The notes beneath the pieces were generated by a model. That model was not told where the DNA came from. It worked only from the letters and a program-made list of their open reading frames with translations, and did no database searches. A stretch of 64,000 nucleotides of DNA from Rhodoligotrophos sp. CJ14 (GTDB lineage: Bacteria > Pseudomonadota > Alphaproteobacteria > Rhizobiales > Im1), in contig NZ_CP133319.1 in NCBI RefSeq assembly GCF_038811545.1, positions 2,323,516-2,387,515 of the forward strand, read 5' to 3'. Positions 16,728-26,243 of this stretch are shown here, one piece after another; the first letter of the stretch is position 1, and each line of letters opens with the position of its first letter. The position numbers were made by a program, and so were the translations under genes.

Positions 16728-17801
16728 ATGAACCGGATCGAGACCTTGGAGCATGAGCTCCTCGAAGGGATCGCCAACGCCGCTGACGAACAGGCGCTTG
16801 AAGCTGCACGCGTGGCGGCCTTGGGAAAGAAGGGCGTGATCGCCGAGCTCATGAAGGGCCTTGGCAGCATGAGCCCGGAGGAACGCCGCGAGCAGGGCCC
16901 TCTGTTCAACGGCCTGAAGGACCGAGTGACCGAGGCCATCGCTGCCCGCCGCGAGCTATTGAAGGAACAGGCTCTGGAGGCGAGGCTCGCCACCGAGGTC
17001 GTGGACGTCACCCTGCCGGCGAGGCCCGAGCAGCGCGGCACCATCCATCCTGTGCGCCACGTCTATGACGAGGTGATCCAGATCTTCGGCGACCTTGGTT
17101 TTTCCGTCGCTGAAGGACCTCACATCGAGGACGATTTCTACAACTTCACCGCCCTGAACATTCCGCCTGAGCATCCGGCCCGGCAGGAGCATGACACCTT
17201 CTATCTCCGGGAGAAGCCGGATGGAACGCGCAAGGTGCTGCGCACCCATACCTCGCCCGTGCAGATCCGCACCATGCTCGCGCAGAAGCCGCCCATCCGC
17301 ATCATCGCCCCCGGCCGCACCTTCCGCTCCGACAGTGATCAGACTCACACCCCCATGTTCCACCAGATCGAGGGGCTGGTGATCGACGAGACCACCCATC
17401 TCGGCCACCTCAAATGGGTCCTGGAGGAATTCTGCAAGGCCTTCTTCGAGGTTGATGCAGTGAAGATGCGCTTCCGCGCCTCCCATTTCCCCTTCACCGA
17501 ACCCTCCATGGAGGTCGATATCGGCTATCGGCGCGAGGGCGGCCAGATCCGCATCGGCGAGGGTGACAGCTGGCTCGAGATCCTCGGCTCCGGCATGGTG
17601 CACCCCAATGTGCTCACCGCCTCCGGCATTGATCCCGCCCGCTATCAAGGCTTTGCCTTCGGCATGGGGCTCGATCGCATCACCATGCTGAAATATGGCA
17701 TCCCGGACCTGCGCGCCTTCTTCGAGGCCGACCTCCGCTGGCTGCGCCACTACGGCTTCACCGCACTCGACCTGCCGACCTTGGCGGGAGGACTGTCATG
17801 A
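16728..17801 (+). CDS. pheS: Phenylalanyl-tRNA synthetase alpha subunit
   Basis: Catalytic subunit of the alpha2-beta2 class II synthetase. The 357 residues have an N-terminal coiled-coil tRNA-binding arm (about 1-85), then class II motif 1 around [19 protein letters not shown], motif 2 [35 protein letters not shown], and motif 3 [22 protein letters not shown] near the C-terminus. Starting at 16728 gives [11 protein letters not shown]; the Shine-Dalgarno is weak. It overlaps pheT by 4 bases (ATGA). Confidence 0.98.
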   Translation: MNRIETLEHELLEGIANAADEQALEAARVAALGKKGVIAELMKGLGSMSPEERREQGPLFNGLKDRVTEAIAARRELLKEQALEARLATEVVDVTLPARPEQRGTIHPVRHVYDEVIQIFGDLGFSVAEGPHIEDDFYNFTALNIPPEHPARQEHDTFYLREKPDGTRKVLRTHTSPVQIRTMLAQKPPIRIIAPGRTFRSDSDQTHTPMFHQIEGLVIDETTHLGHLKWVLEEFCKAFFEVDAVKMRFRASHFPFTEPSMEVDIGYRREGGQIRIGEGDSWLEILGSGMVHPNVLTASGIDPARYQGFAFGMGLDRITMLKYGIPDLRAFFEADLRWLRHYGFTALDLPTLAGGLS

Positions 17802-20200
17802 AATTCACGCTGAACTGGCTGAAGGACCATCTCGAAACTGACGCCTCCCTGGATGAGATCCTGGAAGGCCTTGTTGGCTGTGGCTTCGAGGTGGAGAGCG
17901 TCACCGACTTCCGTCAGACGCTGAAGCCCTTCAAGGTTGCCTATGTGCGCGAGGCGGTACAGCACCCAAATGCGGAACGGCTGCGGGTGTGCTCTGTCGA
18001 AACCGAGGAGGGCGTGCTGCAGGTGGTGTGCGGTGCGCCGAATGCCCGCACCGGCCTGCGCGGGATCTTCGCGCCCATCGGCACCCATGTGCCCGGCACC
18101 GGGCTTGATCTGGTTAAGGCCAATATCCGCGGCGTTGAATCCAACGGCATGCTCTGTTCGGAACGGGAATTGCTGATCTCCGAGGAGCATGACGGCATCA
18201 TCGACCTTGCCGAGGATTTCCCCGTCGGCACGCCCGCAGCGACCGCTTTGGGCCTCGATGACCCGATAATCGATATCGCCGTCACACCCAACCGTCCCGA
18301 TGCCCTGGGCGTCTATGGCGTTGCACGCGATCTCGCTGCGAAAGGCTTGGGCAAGCTGAAGCCGCTGAGCGTGCCAGTGGTCAAGGGCACCTTCGCCTCT
18401 CCCATCGCAGTCAGCACCGAGGATCCTGAGGGCTGCCCCCTGTTCATCGGCCGCACCATCCGCGGCGTGAAGAACGGCCCCTCCCCCCTTTGGCTGCAGC
18501 GGCGCCTGCGTGCGATCGGATTACGGCCCATTTCGGCCCTGGTCGATATCACCAACTACATCACCCATGGCTATGGCCGCCCGTTACACGTCTTCGATGC
18601 CGGGAAGGTCAAGGGCAACATCACTGCCCGTTCGGCGCGCGACGGCGAAGAGATCCTGGCGCTCGATGGCAGGACCTACCGGCTGGAGCCGGGCATGGTG
18701 GTCATCGCCGATGACGCGGGCCCGGAAGGCATTGGCGGTATCATGGGCGGAGAGCATTCCGGCTGCACGGATGAGACCACCTCGGTGTTCCTCGAAGCCG
18801 CCTATTTCGATGCGATCCGCACGGCCAAGACCGGGCGCAAGCTCGGTATCCAGAGCGATGCCCGCTATCGTTTTGAGCGCGGTGTCGATCCTTGCTTCGT
18901 CGAGACAGGCGCGGAGCTTGGCACCGCCATGATCCTCGATCTTTGCGGCGGCGAGGCATCCGATCTGGTCATCGCCGGCAAGATCCCTGCGTATGAGCGC
19001 AGCTACATCCTGCGCAAGGACCGGGTGCGCACCCTCGGCGGTGTTGATGTTGCGCCCGCCGAGCAGAAGCGGATTCTCGAGGCCTTGGGCTTCGGCGTGA
19101 CCGAGACGGCAGAGGGCTTCGATTGCAGGGTTCCCTCCTGGCGGCCGGACGTTCATGGCGAGGCGGACCTCGTCGAGGAGATCTGCCGGATCATTGGGCT
19201 CGACAACATTCCGGCGGCGCCCATGGACCGGCCTCATCCCGTGGCCCGGCCGGTTCTGACCCCGCTTCAGCGCCGTGCTGCCGTAGCCGAGCGGATCTTG
19301 GCCGCCCGCGGCCTCAACGAAGCCGTGACTTGGTCATTCGTGTCAAAGCCTCAGGCTGAGCTCTTCGGCGGCGGCAGTTACGAGCTGGAGCTTGCCAACC
19401 CGATTTCGTCGGAACTCTCCGATATGCGCCCCTCGATCCTGCCGACGCTGATCGCGGCGGTGGGCCGGAACATCGCGCGCGGCTTCGGGGATGTCGGCCT
19501 GTTCGAAGTCGGGCCGGCTTATGGAGGCGACGAGCCGCAGGACGAGACTTTGCGGGCAACCGGCATCCGCCGGGGCCGCAAGAGCCCTCGTCACTGGTCC
19601 GGCCAACCCGAGGCGGTGGACGTCTTCGATGCCAAGGCCGATGCCCTGGCCCTTCTTGATGCGGTCGGCGTGTCGATGGATGCCCTCCAGGTGGTGCAAG
19701 GCGCTCCGGCCTGGTTCCATCCGGGCCGTTCTGGCACGCTGCAGCTTGGCCCCAAGAATCAGCTCGGCTGGTTCGGCGAGCTGCACCCGCGCGTGCTGGA
19801 GGCCATGGACGTCAAGGGGCCGCTGGTCGGCTTCGAGATCGTCTTGAACGCCATCCCGGACAAGCGCGCCAAAGGCACTGCCCGGCCCGCCCTCGCCCAG
19901 TCCGACCTCATGCCTTTGACCCGCGACTTCGCCTTCGTGCTCGACCGGGACGTGCCGGCAGACAAACTGCTGCGGGCCGTCAAGGGGGCAGACAAGCAGT
20001 TCATCACCGCTGTCTCGTTGTTCGACCTGTTCGAAGGAGAAGCAGCTGAACGCGCGCTGGGCCAGGGCAAGAAGTCTATCGCCGTCGAGGTGACGCTGCA
20101 GCCTAAGGCCAAGACCCTGACGGACGAGGAGATCGAGGCCATCTCGGCTCGTATCGTCGCCCAGGCGACCAAGGCGACCGGAGCCAGCTTGCGAAGCTGA
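17798..20200 (+). CDS. pheT: Phenylalanyl-tRNA synthetase beta subunit
   Basis: An 800-residue structural and editing subunit paired with PheS. Domains in order are an N-terminal part [14 protein letters not shown], an EMAP-type tRNA-binding domain (about 40-150, with [13 protein letters not shown] and [10 protein letters not shown]), the B3/B4 editing domain (about 210-390), B5, a degenerate catalytic-like domain (about 480-690) and the C-terminal FDX-ACB anticodon-binding domain (about 705-800, [19 protein letters not shown]). Length is normal. Translation is coupled to pheS by the ATGA overlap. Confidence 0.98.
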   Translation: MKFTLNWLKDHLETDASLDEILEGLVGCGFEVESVTDFRQTLKPFKVAYVREAVQHPNAERLRVCSVETEEGVLQVVCGAPNARTGLRGIFAPIGTHVPGTGLDLVKANIRGVESNGMLCSERELLISEEHDGIIDLAEDFPVGTPAATALGLDDPIIDIAVTPNRPDALGVYGVARDLAAKGLGKLKPLSVPVVKGTFASPIAVSTEDPEGCPLFIGRTIRGVKNGPSPLWLQRRLRAIGLRPISALVDITNYITHGYGRPLHVFDAGKVKGNITARSARDGEEILALDGRTYRLEPGMVVIADDAGPEGIGGIMGGEHSGCTDETTSVFLEAAYFDAIRTAKTGRKLGIQSDARYRFERGVDPCFVETGAELGTAMILDLCGGEASDLVIAGKIPAYERSYILRKDRVRTLGGVDVAPAEQKRILEALGFGVTETAEGFDCRVPSWRPDVHGEADLVEEICRIIGLDNIPAAPMDRPHPVARPVLTPLQRRAAVAERILAARGLNEAVTWSFVSKPQAELFGGGSYELELANPISSELSDMRPSILPTLIAAVGRNIARGFGDVGLFEVGPAYGGDEPQDETLRATGIRRGRKSPRHWSGQPEAVDVFDAKADALALLDAVGVSMDALQVVQGAPAWFHPGRSGTLQLGPKNQLGWFGELHPRVLEAMDVKGPLVGFEIVLNAIPDKRAKGTARPALAQSDLMPLTRDFAFVLDRDVPADKLLRAVKGADKQFITAVSLFDLFEGEAAERALGQGKKSIAVEVTLQPKAKTLTDEEIEAISARIVAQATKATGASLRS

Positions 20201-20212
20201 CGGCGGGGGAAG

Positions 20213-21058
20213 TCAGAGCCGCTTGATCGTGCGGATTTCCGTTCCTTGCTTGCGGATGCGGGCCACCACCTCCGCAAGTGGCTCGCGCACCACCTGCATG
20301 TAATGGCCGGTGGCGTGCAGCAATGTCTCGCCATCGGCCATGATGCCCACATGGCCCGGCCAGAACACGAGATCGCCCCGACGCAGCGCGTTGAGCGCTG
20401 TGAGATCGAGCGCTTTCCCTAAGCCTTTCTCCTGCATGTCGCTGTCGCGCGGACAGTCGATGCCCGTAGCCCTCAGCGAGACCTGCACGAGCCCTGAGCA
20501 GTCGATCCCGGTCCACTGGCGCCCGCCCCACACATAGGGTGCGCCCAGGAACTTCTCCGCCACCGCCACGAAATCCTGCCCCACCGGTCCGATCGGCTGC
20601 ACATGGCTGGCAAAGGCAAACCGGCCGTTTTCAACAGCGACAAAGCCTTCCGCCTCGCCGACAGCCCTGAGCTTTGCCCCGAAGCTGATGGTGATGATCG
20701 GCTGCACCTTGATATTCGCCGCGGGGTAGAGCGTGGCGCAGGGCACCGCGACCACATGGGTCGGCTCGCCATGATCAGGCGCAAGTCCCTCGGCGGGCAG
20801 ATAACCGACATACCCGTCATCCGCCAATTGCCCCCAGGCCCAGCCGTCGCGGATCTCGAACACGCGCACGAGCTCGCCCATCAGCGCCTCGGTGGTATAG
20901 GCCGCCTCCGGTCGCGGCGCGGACCGCATCCCCAATGCCGGAACGGCAATCCGCATCAATTCCGGCTCGACGAAGCGAGGCGCATCCACTTTGCCCTTGA
21001 GCGATGCAGCGGCAAGATCCTCGCGATAGGGCGTAATCCGGCGATCGAATGCAGTCAT
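20213..21058 (-). CDS. NlpC/P60 family cysteine peptidase with SH3 domains
   Basis: A 281-residue putative peptidoglycan endopeptidase. The N-terminal part has two bacterial SH3-like segments (about 35-95, including GWAWGQLADDGYVGYLP, and 100-150). The C-terminal NlpC/P60 domain has the catalytic Cys187 in GIDCSGLVQ, His236 in GHVGIM and a third polar residue around His248. No signal peptide is visible, which is common in this alphaproteobacterial family. It overlaps the MarR-like gene upstream by 4 bases, so they form an operon. Convergent with pheT. Confidence 0.92.
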   Translation of the reverse strand: MTAFDRRITPYREDLAAASLKGKVDAPRFVEPELMRIAVPALGMRSAPRPEAAYTTEALMGELVRVFEIRDGWAWGQLADDGYVGYLPAEGLAPDHGEPTHVVAVPCATLYPAANIKVQPIITISFGAKLRAVGEAEGFVAVENGRFAFASHVQPIGPVGQDFVAVAEKFLGAPYVWGGRQWTGIDCSGLVQVSLRATGIDCPRDSDMQEKGLGKALDLTALNALRRGDLVFWPGHVGIMADGETLLHATGHYMQVVREPLAEVVARIRKQGTEIRTIKRL

Positions 21059-21405
21059 GTCGTGGTCTTCTCCGCATGCCCGATAATCAGATCCGCCAGA
21101 TGCTCGAGGAACAGCGAGCCCTTCACTGTACGCTGAATGAGCACGTTGCGCCGGTCATTTTCATCGCGCCGGCGACCGATGAGGCCTTCCTTGCCCATAC
21201 TGTCCAGCGCACGGGTGATCACGGGCTTTGTCACCGAGAGCTTGGCTGCCAGCCCCCTCACCGTGTGAGGCGGCGCTTCCAGATAGACGGACAGCAATAT
21301 GGCGGTTTGACGGACCGAGAGATCTGGCTGACCGTCCTTCACCAGATCAAGGTGAATTTGCTGCCACAGCTTGAGGGCTTGGTTCAAATTGAGTTTCACG
21401 GTCAT
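21055..21405 (-). CDS. MarR-type winged-helix regulator (short)
   Basis: A 116-residue DNA-binding protein. The helix-turn-helix is in HTVRGLAAKLSVTKPVITRALDSMGKEGLI (recognition helix around PVITRALDSM, residues 60-69), and the wing has RRRDENDRRNVLIQRT. It is at the short end for MarR proteins, with brief dimerisation helices at both ends. It overlaps the NlpC/P60 gene (ATGA), so it may control cell-wall turnover or its own operon; the target is unknown. Confidence 0.85.
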   Translation of the reverse strand: MTVKLNLNQALKLWQQIHLDLVKDGQPDLSVRQTAILLSVYLEAPPHTVRGLAAKLSVTKPVITRALDSMGKEGLIGRRRDENDRRNVLIQRTVKGSLFLEHLADLIIGHAEKTTT

Positions 21406-21492
21406 GAAGCCGAACTGCTCGTTCCGCCAAGACGTTTCGGTTCCGTTACAATAAAAGGAACCGTGGGCAGCTGCAAGCCAGACCAGCCGATC

Positions 21493-22893
21493 TCAAGAAC
21501 CATATCGCGATAGGATTAACGCATAGAGCGCGCGGATAGCCTGCGCCTCGCCGCCAATGGGTCGTCCGGGCCGCGCCTTTGGAGTCCATGCCATGAGATC
21601 CACATGGATATAGGCACGCGCGGGGCTGACGAACCGCTTCAGGAACAGCGCCGCCGTGATCGCACCGGCAAATCCCCCATCGGAAACATTGTTGAGATCC
21701 GCAACCTTGCTGTCGAGCCATGAAGCATAGGGCTCGTAGAATGGCAGCCGCCATACCGGATCGTTCTGCTCCGCGCCATGCATGACGAGACGATTTGCCA
21801 GATCATCCTGGCTCGCGAAGAAGGCGGGCAATTCCGGTCCGAGTGCCACCCGCGCAGCTCCAGTCAGGGTGGCCATGTCGATCAGCAGGTCGGGGTCCTC
21901 CTCTTCCGCGAGCGCAAGCGCATCGGCGAGAACGAGGCGCCCCTCCGCGTCGGTATTGCCGATCTCGACCGTCAGCCCCTTGCGGCTCCTCAGCACGTCG
22001 CCCGGCCGGAACGCTGCACCCGAGATGCTGTTCTCAACCGCCGGAATGAGCACGCGCAGGCGCACGGGCAGCTCGGCCGCCATGATGAGCTTGGCCAGTG
22101 CCAGCACATTCGCAGCACCGCCCATATCCTTCTTCATCAAAAGCATGCCGGATGCTGGCTTGATATCGAGCCCACCCGTGTCAAAGCAGACGCCCTTGCC
22201 CACCAGCGTCAGCTTGGGCGCGTCCCGCCTGCCCCAGCGCATGTCGATAAGACGAGGCAATCGCGCGCTCGCGCGGCCCACCGCATGCACCATGGGATAG
22301 TCCCGGCTCAGCACGTCTTGGTCGGCTATAACCGAAATCTCCGCCCCGCCGGCCTCGGCCACCTTGCATGCGGCATCCGCGAGCTCTGCCGGCCCCATAT
22401 CGCTTGAAGGCATATTGATGAGATCGCGCGCGAGGCCGACTGCCTCGGCTTCGCTGAGCAGCGCGGAGCGATCACATCCGCTGGGCGTCACCAGCAGGGC
22501 CTTCGGCTCGGGGCGCGATCTATAGGCGGCAAAGCGATAGCTCTCGAGCAGCCATCCGAGCGCCGCAAGGCGAGGATTGGGGACGCTCTCCGCAAAGCAA
22601 TAGAGTCCGCGCGGCAGGAGGGTCGCAAGCTTGCCGGGCGCGAAAGGATCATAGCCCTCCTTCAGCGAGCCCAATCCATAGAGGACACCCTTCAAATTGC
22701 CCGAGCTGCCCGGCAGCAGCACCAGCTGTCCCGGCTTTCCCTGAAAATCCTGCGCCCTCGCCCAGGACCGGGACGGCTCGGGCACCGCCGCGAGAACTTG
22801 CTCGACCGTGTCCTGGTCGGTCGTCTGAATCAGGACCGCAGGCTGGGATCGCACGTCAGCAGCATCAATCAGCAGAGTTCGATAGTCGGTCAT
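21493..22893 (-). CDS. M17 leucyl aminopeptidase family protein
   Basis: A 466-residue cytosolic di-metal aminopeptidase. The C-terminal catalytic domain shows the metal-binding strand LTLVGKGVCFDTGGLDIKP (with the catalytic Lys and Asp), KKDMGGAA, the signature NTDAEGRLVLADAL (about 315-328) and DMATLTGAARVALG. The N-terminal domain (about 1-150) is the variable M17 domain. It acts in peptide turnover. This is the shorter alphaproteobacterial paralogue often annotated simply as leucyl aminopeptidase, distinct from PepA. Confidence 0.93.
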   Translation of the reverse strand: MTDYRTLLIDAADVRSQPAVLIQTTDQDTVEQVLAAVPEPSRSWARAQDFQGKPGQLVLLPGSSGNLKGVLYGLGSLKEGYDPFAPGKLATLLPRGLYCFAESVPNPRLAALGWLLESYRFAAYRSRPEPKALLVTPSGCDRSALLSEAEAVGLARDLINMPSSDMGPAELADAACKVAEAGGAEISVIADQDVLSRDYPMVHAVGRASARLPRLIDMRWGRRDAPKLTLVGKGVCFDTGGLDIKPASGMLLMKKDMGGAANVLALAKLIMAAELPVRLRVLIPAVENSISGAAFRPGDVLRSRKGLTVEIGNTDAEGRLVLADALALAEEEDPDLLIDMATLTGAARVALGPELPAFFASQDDLANRLVMHGAEQNDPVWRLPFYEPYASWLDSKVADLNNVSDGGFAGAITAALFLKRFVSPARAYIHVDLMAWTPKARPGRPIGGEAQAIRALYALILSRYGS

Positions 22894-22985
22894 CTCGTGG
22901 CCTTGTTTTCAGGGGGGAAGGCCGACGATAGCTCGCAGGGGTCCGCGCGGCAATTGCTTGCTGGGGTAGGGGATCCCAGAAGCGC

Positions 22986-23025
22986 TGCGGCCGCGGAGCA
23001 ATTACTGCCGCGGCCGCATTTTGAT
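22986..23025. terminator. Strong GC-rich palindromic hairpin, terminator-like
   Basis: An 11-bp perfect stem TGCGGCCGCGG/CCGCGGCCGCA with an 11-base loop is followed on the plus strand by TTTTGATTT. It lies just after the small pilin-like gene (minus strand) and upstream of the aminopeptidase gene. The T tract favours plus-strand termination; on the minus strand only the stem would act. Confidence 0.55.
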
Positions 23026-23057
23026 TTAGACCTGGATGAGTAGCTTACGAGTTCTTC

Positions 23058-23186
23058 TCAGCCTATGGCCATCGAGACGATGACGGTGACGATGGCCAAG
23101 GCGATGCCCGCAGCAATCAAGCCGTACTCGAATACGGCGGCGGTGCCGGTTTCATCCCTCGAACGCACGCCCCTCTTCTTCTGCAT
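23058..23186 (-). CDS. Small Flp/Fap pilin-like protein
   Basis: A 42-residue protein too short for routine gene calling. After a basic N-terminus (MQKKRGVRSRDETGTAA) comes VFEYGLIAAGIALAIVTVIV, closely resembling the class IVb Flp pilin consensus with the E-Y-G-L-I-A-A processing/assembly region; the usual Ile before Glu is Phe here. No tad/cpa genes are within the window, so it may be an orphan pilin or a relic. The Shine-Dalgarno (GAGTGG) is weak and close to the ATG. Confidence 0.65.
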   Translation of the reverse strand: MQKKRGVRSRDETGTAAVFEYGLIAAGIALAIVTVIVSMAIG

Positions 23187-23816
23187 CCACTCTAACCCGT
23201 CTGCTTGACACCGATGGTCCGGTCTTTTCCGCTTGCTGCGTTTCGCCGGAAGCCGAGATCGACCGTATCGGGCAGATTTTAATGACGAGTTAAGTCAAAC
23301 TTGGCGCACATCCTCGCTTTTTCTTCCACTCATTGGCTTACTTCTTCTGAGGCAAGGCGGATTTCTCCCAGCTCGGTCTTACGTAGTTAATGGATACTGA
23401 AGAGCAGACCGCAAACATGGTAACCAAACCTTTTCCGTCGGGTCTGAGAATCCACCACAAGAACGCCTTTAAGCTGCAAAATTTCGTGCACTTTCGTGCA
23501 ATAGGCGAATCACCCGACCAAGCTGCCCCGCCAGAACCGGTCTGGGATCGCCATCAGCGACTCAGTTACAGGGGATTTAATGCCTTGGTTTTCCAATGAT
23601 TCTTGGTGAACAGCCGATTAATCCTGAATCGGCATTATCACCACTCATGCGTGCTTTCCTGCAATTTTCTCCAAATGATAGGAATTTTCGTTGCCCATCT
23701 GCAACAGCGTCACCTCATTGAGATCTTCCGGCCATCCAAACGCATATTTCCTGCGGACTCTTCCCGTTCGACGGTATAGGTTCCACACAGTCATCCTTCG
23801 GGAGAGAGGAACTGAA
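23187..23816. other. 630-bp intergenic region upstream of the outer-membrane barrel gene
   Basis: No convincing gene: the open frames are short and lack family features. The region is A/T-richer than the flanks and probably holds the promoter and long leader of the highly expressed barrel gene. A perfect 7-bp hairpin GCCGATT/AATCGGC with loop AATCCTG lies at 23613-23633, and TTCGTGCA occurs twice in tandem around 23484-23501. Their roles are unknown. Confidence 0.5.
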
Positions 23817-24629
23817 ATGCGTAATATGTTGTATGCTGGCGTTGCCGGCGCTGCGATGATCCTGGGGGCGAACGCTGCCTCTGCTGCTGACCTTTACACC
23901 CCTCCGCCGGCTGAGCAGGCGATTGCTCCGGCTCCGGCCCCGAGCGGTGGCTGGTATATCGGTGTGTTCGGTGGTGCCGCTTTCCCGCTGGACATGAAGA
24001 CCCGCGCTGCGGCTTACGAGACCAACAACGTGAGCGACGATTTCTTCGCGTTCAACGGCGACACGAAGTTCGACACTGGTTGGCTGGTCGGTGGCAACAT
24101 CGGCTACGAGCTGGGCAATGGCCTGCGCGGCGAAGTCGAAGTCTCCTATATGCAGGCTGGCAACGACAAGATTAAGGGCCGCTACGCAGAGCTCTATGAC
24201 TATGACAACGATGGCGTGCTTCTCGTCGGCAACGGCAGTGATCGTGCCCGCGGCGACCTGAGCGCCACCTTCGTCCTGGCCAACCTCTGGTACGACTTCG
24301 ACATGGGCACCCCCTTCCGTCCCTATATCGGCGGTGGTGTCGGTGTGGCCTTCGTTGATCAGAACCTGAAGGTCTTCGGTGCGAAGCTGATCGATGACAG
24401 CACCACGGCTTTCGCCTTCCAGGCGGGCGCGGGCTTCAAGTGGGCTCTGTCGGATGCCATCGATCTGGACATCGGCTATCGCTTCAAGGGCGCTCTCGAC
24501 GCCAAGCTGAAGGATCGCGGTTACTACTCCGATCAGTTTGTGGATGCCGGCTACGTCGCTCAGAGCAAGGACGACCTCTTCGTCCACACTGTCCAGGCTG
24601 GCCTGACCTTCCACTTCGGCGGCTACTGA
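23817..24629 (+). CDS. Outer-membrane beta-barrel protein, Omp25/Omp31 type
   Basis: A 270-residue porin-like surface protein. It has a classic signal peptide (MRNMLYAGVAGAAMILGANA, cleaved after ASA-A), a Pro/Ala-rich linker (about 24-42) and an 8-stranded barrel from about residue 43, GGWYIGVFGGAAFPL. It ends at the outer-membrane insertion signal HTVQAGLTFHFGGY with an aromatic C-terminus. A strong GGAGAGAGG Shine-Dalgarno and consistent codon use suggest high expression. A terminator follows. Homologues in Brucella and Bartonella are major Omp25/31 proteins. Confidence 0.9.
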   Translation: MRNMLYAGVAGAAMILGANAASAADLYTPPPAEQAIAPAPAPSGGWYIGVFGGAAFPLDMKTRAAAYETNNVSDDFFAFNGDTKFDTGWLVGGNIGYELGNGLRGEVEVSYMQAGNDKIKGRYAELYDYDNDGVLLVGNGSDRARGDLSATFVLANLWYDFDMGTPFRPYIGGGVGVAFVDQNLKVFGAKLIDDSTTAFAFQAGAGFKWALSDAIDLDIGYRFKGALDAKLKDRGYYSDQFVDAGYVAQSKDDLFVHTVQAGLTFHFGGY

Positions 24630-24655
24630 GACTGAATTTCCCTTCTGGGATGGAG

Positions 24656-24687
24656 CGCGGCCCCATTGCGGGCCGCGTTTCGCTTTT
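24656..24687 (+). terminator. Intrinsic terminator of the barrel gene
   Basis: An 8-bp stem CGCGGCCC/GGGCCGCG with a six-base loop CATTGC is followed by TTTCGCTTTT, 27 bases after the stop. A standard Rho-independent terminator; it also faces the convergent porin gene. Confidence 0.8.
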
Positions 24688-24703
24688 GCGGATCCGCATT
24701 CTT

Positions 24704-26095
24704 CTAGAAGAAGAACCAGGCGCCGATCTGACCGCGCCAGGCATCATCCCTCCCCTTCTTTCCGGCCATGTCGATCCGCTCGCGCTCTGCCCACATCACC
24801 TCGGCACCGAGGCGCAACTGGCTGACCGGTTGCCATATGATGTTTGCGTGGGCTGAAAGCACATCAACGCTGGCGTTCTTGACGCCCGCATTCAGAATGT
24901 CCTTGTCGTTCTGATCGAGATACCCCACGCCGAGATTGAAGGTGGTCGTGTCGGTGAGGGTCACGATGGCGCCACCGAACAGCCCGAGCTGCTCGACCAA
25001 CTCGACCTTCCCATTCTTAGCATAGGCGCCAAACTGCGAGCCGAGGACGTAATTACCCAGGCCTTTTCCATACATCGCCGATGCGGTGAGGATGATTGGC
25101 TCGGCGATGGCGACATTGACGGCTCCCTGCACACCCCAGCCCAAGGCCTCGTCGCCGCCCTGGCCTGCAACGCCGTCGACCCGGTAATTGCGCAGCATGC
25201 CCGAAAACATGATCTGATTGCCGCCCGGCAGCTCATATTGCACGCGCGCCGACACATCGGGCGCATTATCCGTGGCACCATCGGGGCGCGAGATCGATTT
25301 TGCATCGAGATCCGCGCCATAGGCGACGATGTCACTGGCACTCGTAGGCCTCTCGACCGAGAGCGCGGCAGTGGTCGGCCCATTGACCCATGTGAGCCGG
25401 AACTGGGCATTTCGCGAGGTCCCGATCAGGCCGACATCACCGTTGAAATCGACCGTGGTGACCCCGACGAATGGCGACATGAAATTGCGCCAATATTGTC
25501 CGGCGCCAAGGGTGAGTTCCGGCGTTGCATCCCATTCTCCCCAGGCATGGCGGAGCCGGAAATCTGTCGAATCACCCCCGAAGAAGTCGCCTTCGATCAG
25601 CGTCCTCACCTGGCCAACGGCCGTGTCTGAGCGCGATTTGATCGAGAAGCGGCTCTGCCGAGCATGCAGCCGAACGTGGCCGCCCCCTCCTTTGCCGATC
25701 CGTTCATAATAGAACGCATCCCCCAGATCCTCGTCAAAATCATAGATCACATCCCCCTTCACGTAGCCCGAGATGGTGACCTCGTGGATCGGCGAGGGCA
25801 GATCCGCCGAAGGCGAAATGGCAATCGTAAACCCCCTATCGGCCGGCATGACGTCTCCCGCCCGATCAGTGCGCCAGCTGCTTGTTGCGCCTGAACCTTG
25901 CACGAAGACGATGGAACTGGGGGAAGACGGCGTTGGCACATCTGCCTGCCGTGATTCCAGGCGATCAACTTGCTCCTGCAACCGCTGCAGTTCTGATTTC
26001 AGCTGGGAAAGCTCGTCCGCCTGAACAGGCGTCAGAAGCAAGGCGGCGAGGGCAATGCCGCCGGATAACGCGGCATGGAAACGCAAAATTGACAT
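24704..26095 (-). CDS. DcaP-like trimeric outer-membrane porin
   Basis: A 463-residue exported protein. Signal peptide MSILRFHAALSGGIALAALL is cleaved near VQA-DE. A periplasmic coiled coil follows (about 30-55, LSQLKSELQRLQEQVDRLES), then an outer-membrane barrel starting at ISGYVKGDVIYDFDEDLGD and ending with the C-terminal phenylalanine signature IGAWFFF. This order matches DcaP-like porins, which import dicarboxylates and similar small anions in Acinetobacter. The ATG at 26095 gives a good signal peptide; a TTG five codons upstream is possible. The substrate here is unknown. Confidence 0.85.
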   Translation of the reverse strand: MSILRFHAALSGGIALAALLLTPVQADELSQLKSELQRLQEQVDRLESRQADVPTPSSPSSIVFVQGSGATSSWRTDRAGDVMPADRGFTIAISPSADLPSPIHEVTISGYVKGDVIYDFDEDLGDAFYYERIGKGGGGHVRLHARQSRFSIKSRSDTAVGQVRTLIEGDFFGGDSTDFRLRHAWGEWDATPELTLGAGQYWRNFMSPFVGVTTVDFNGDVGLIGTSRNAQFRLTWVNGPTTAALSVERPTSASDIVAYGADLDAKSISRPDGATDNAPDVSARVQYELPGGNQIMFSGMLRNYRVDGVAGQGGDEALGWGVQGAVNVAIAEPIILTASAMYGKGLGNYVLGSQFGAYAKNGKVELVEQLGLFGGAIVTLTDTTTFNLGVGYLDQNDKDILNAGVKNASVDVLSAHANIIWQPVSQLRLGAEVMWAERERIDMAGKKGRDDAWRGQIGAWFFF

Positions 26096-26243
26096 GACTG
26101 AACTCGACAAAACTTACGCGGGAATACAAATTCCCTTTCCCTTATAGCGTGTGATTCGCCGCAGACAAACTCGCGATACGGCTGTGCTAAATGAAAAGCA
26201 CAACCTGTCGCTATTCCGTCACAGTCGCTAAACAGGATTCAGC

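Noticed and set aside
23390-23599. 69-codon open frame upstream of the Omp25-type gene
   Set aside because: No Shine-Dalgarno and no recognisable features; it lies in the A/T-rich leader region of the barrel gene.
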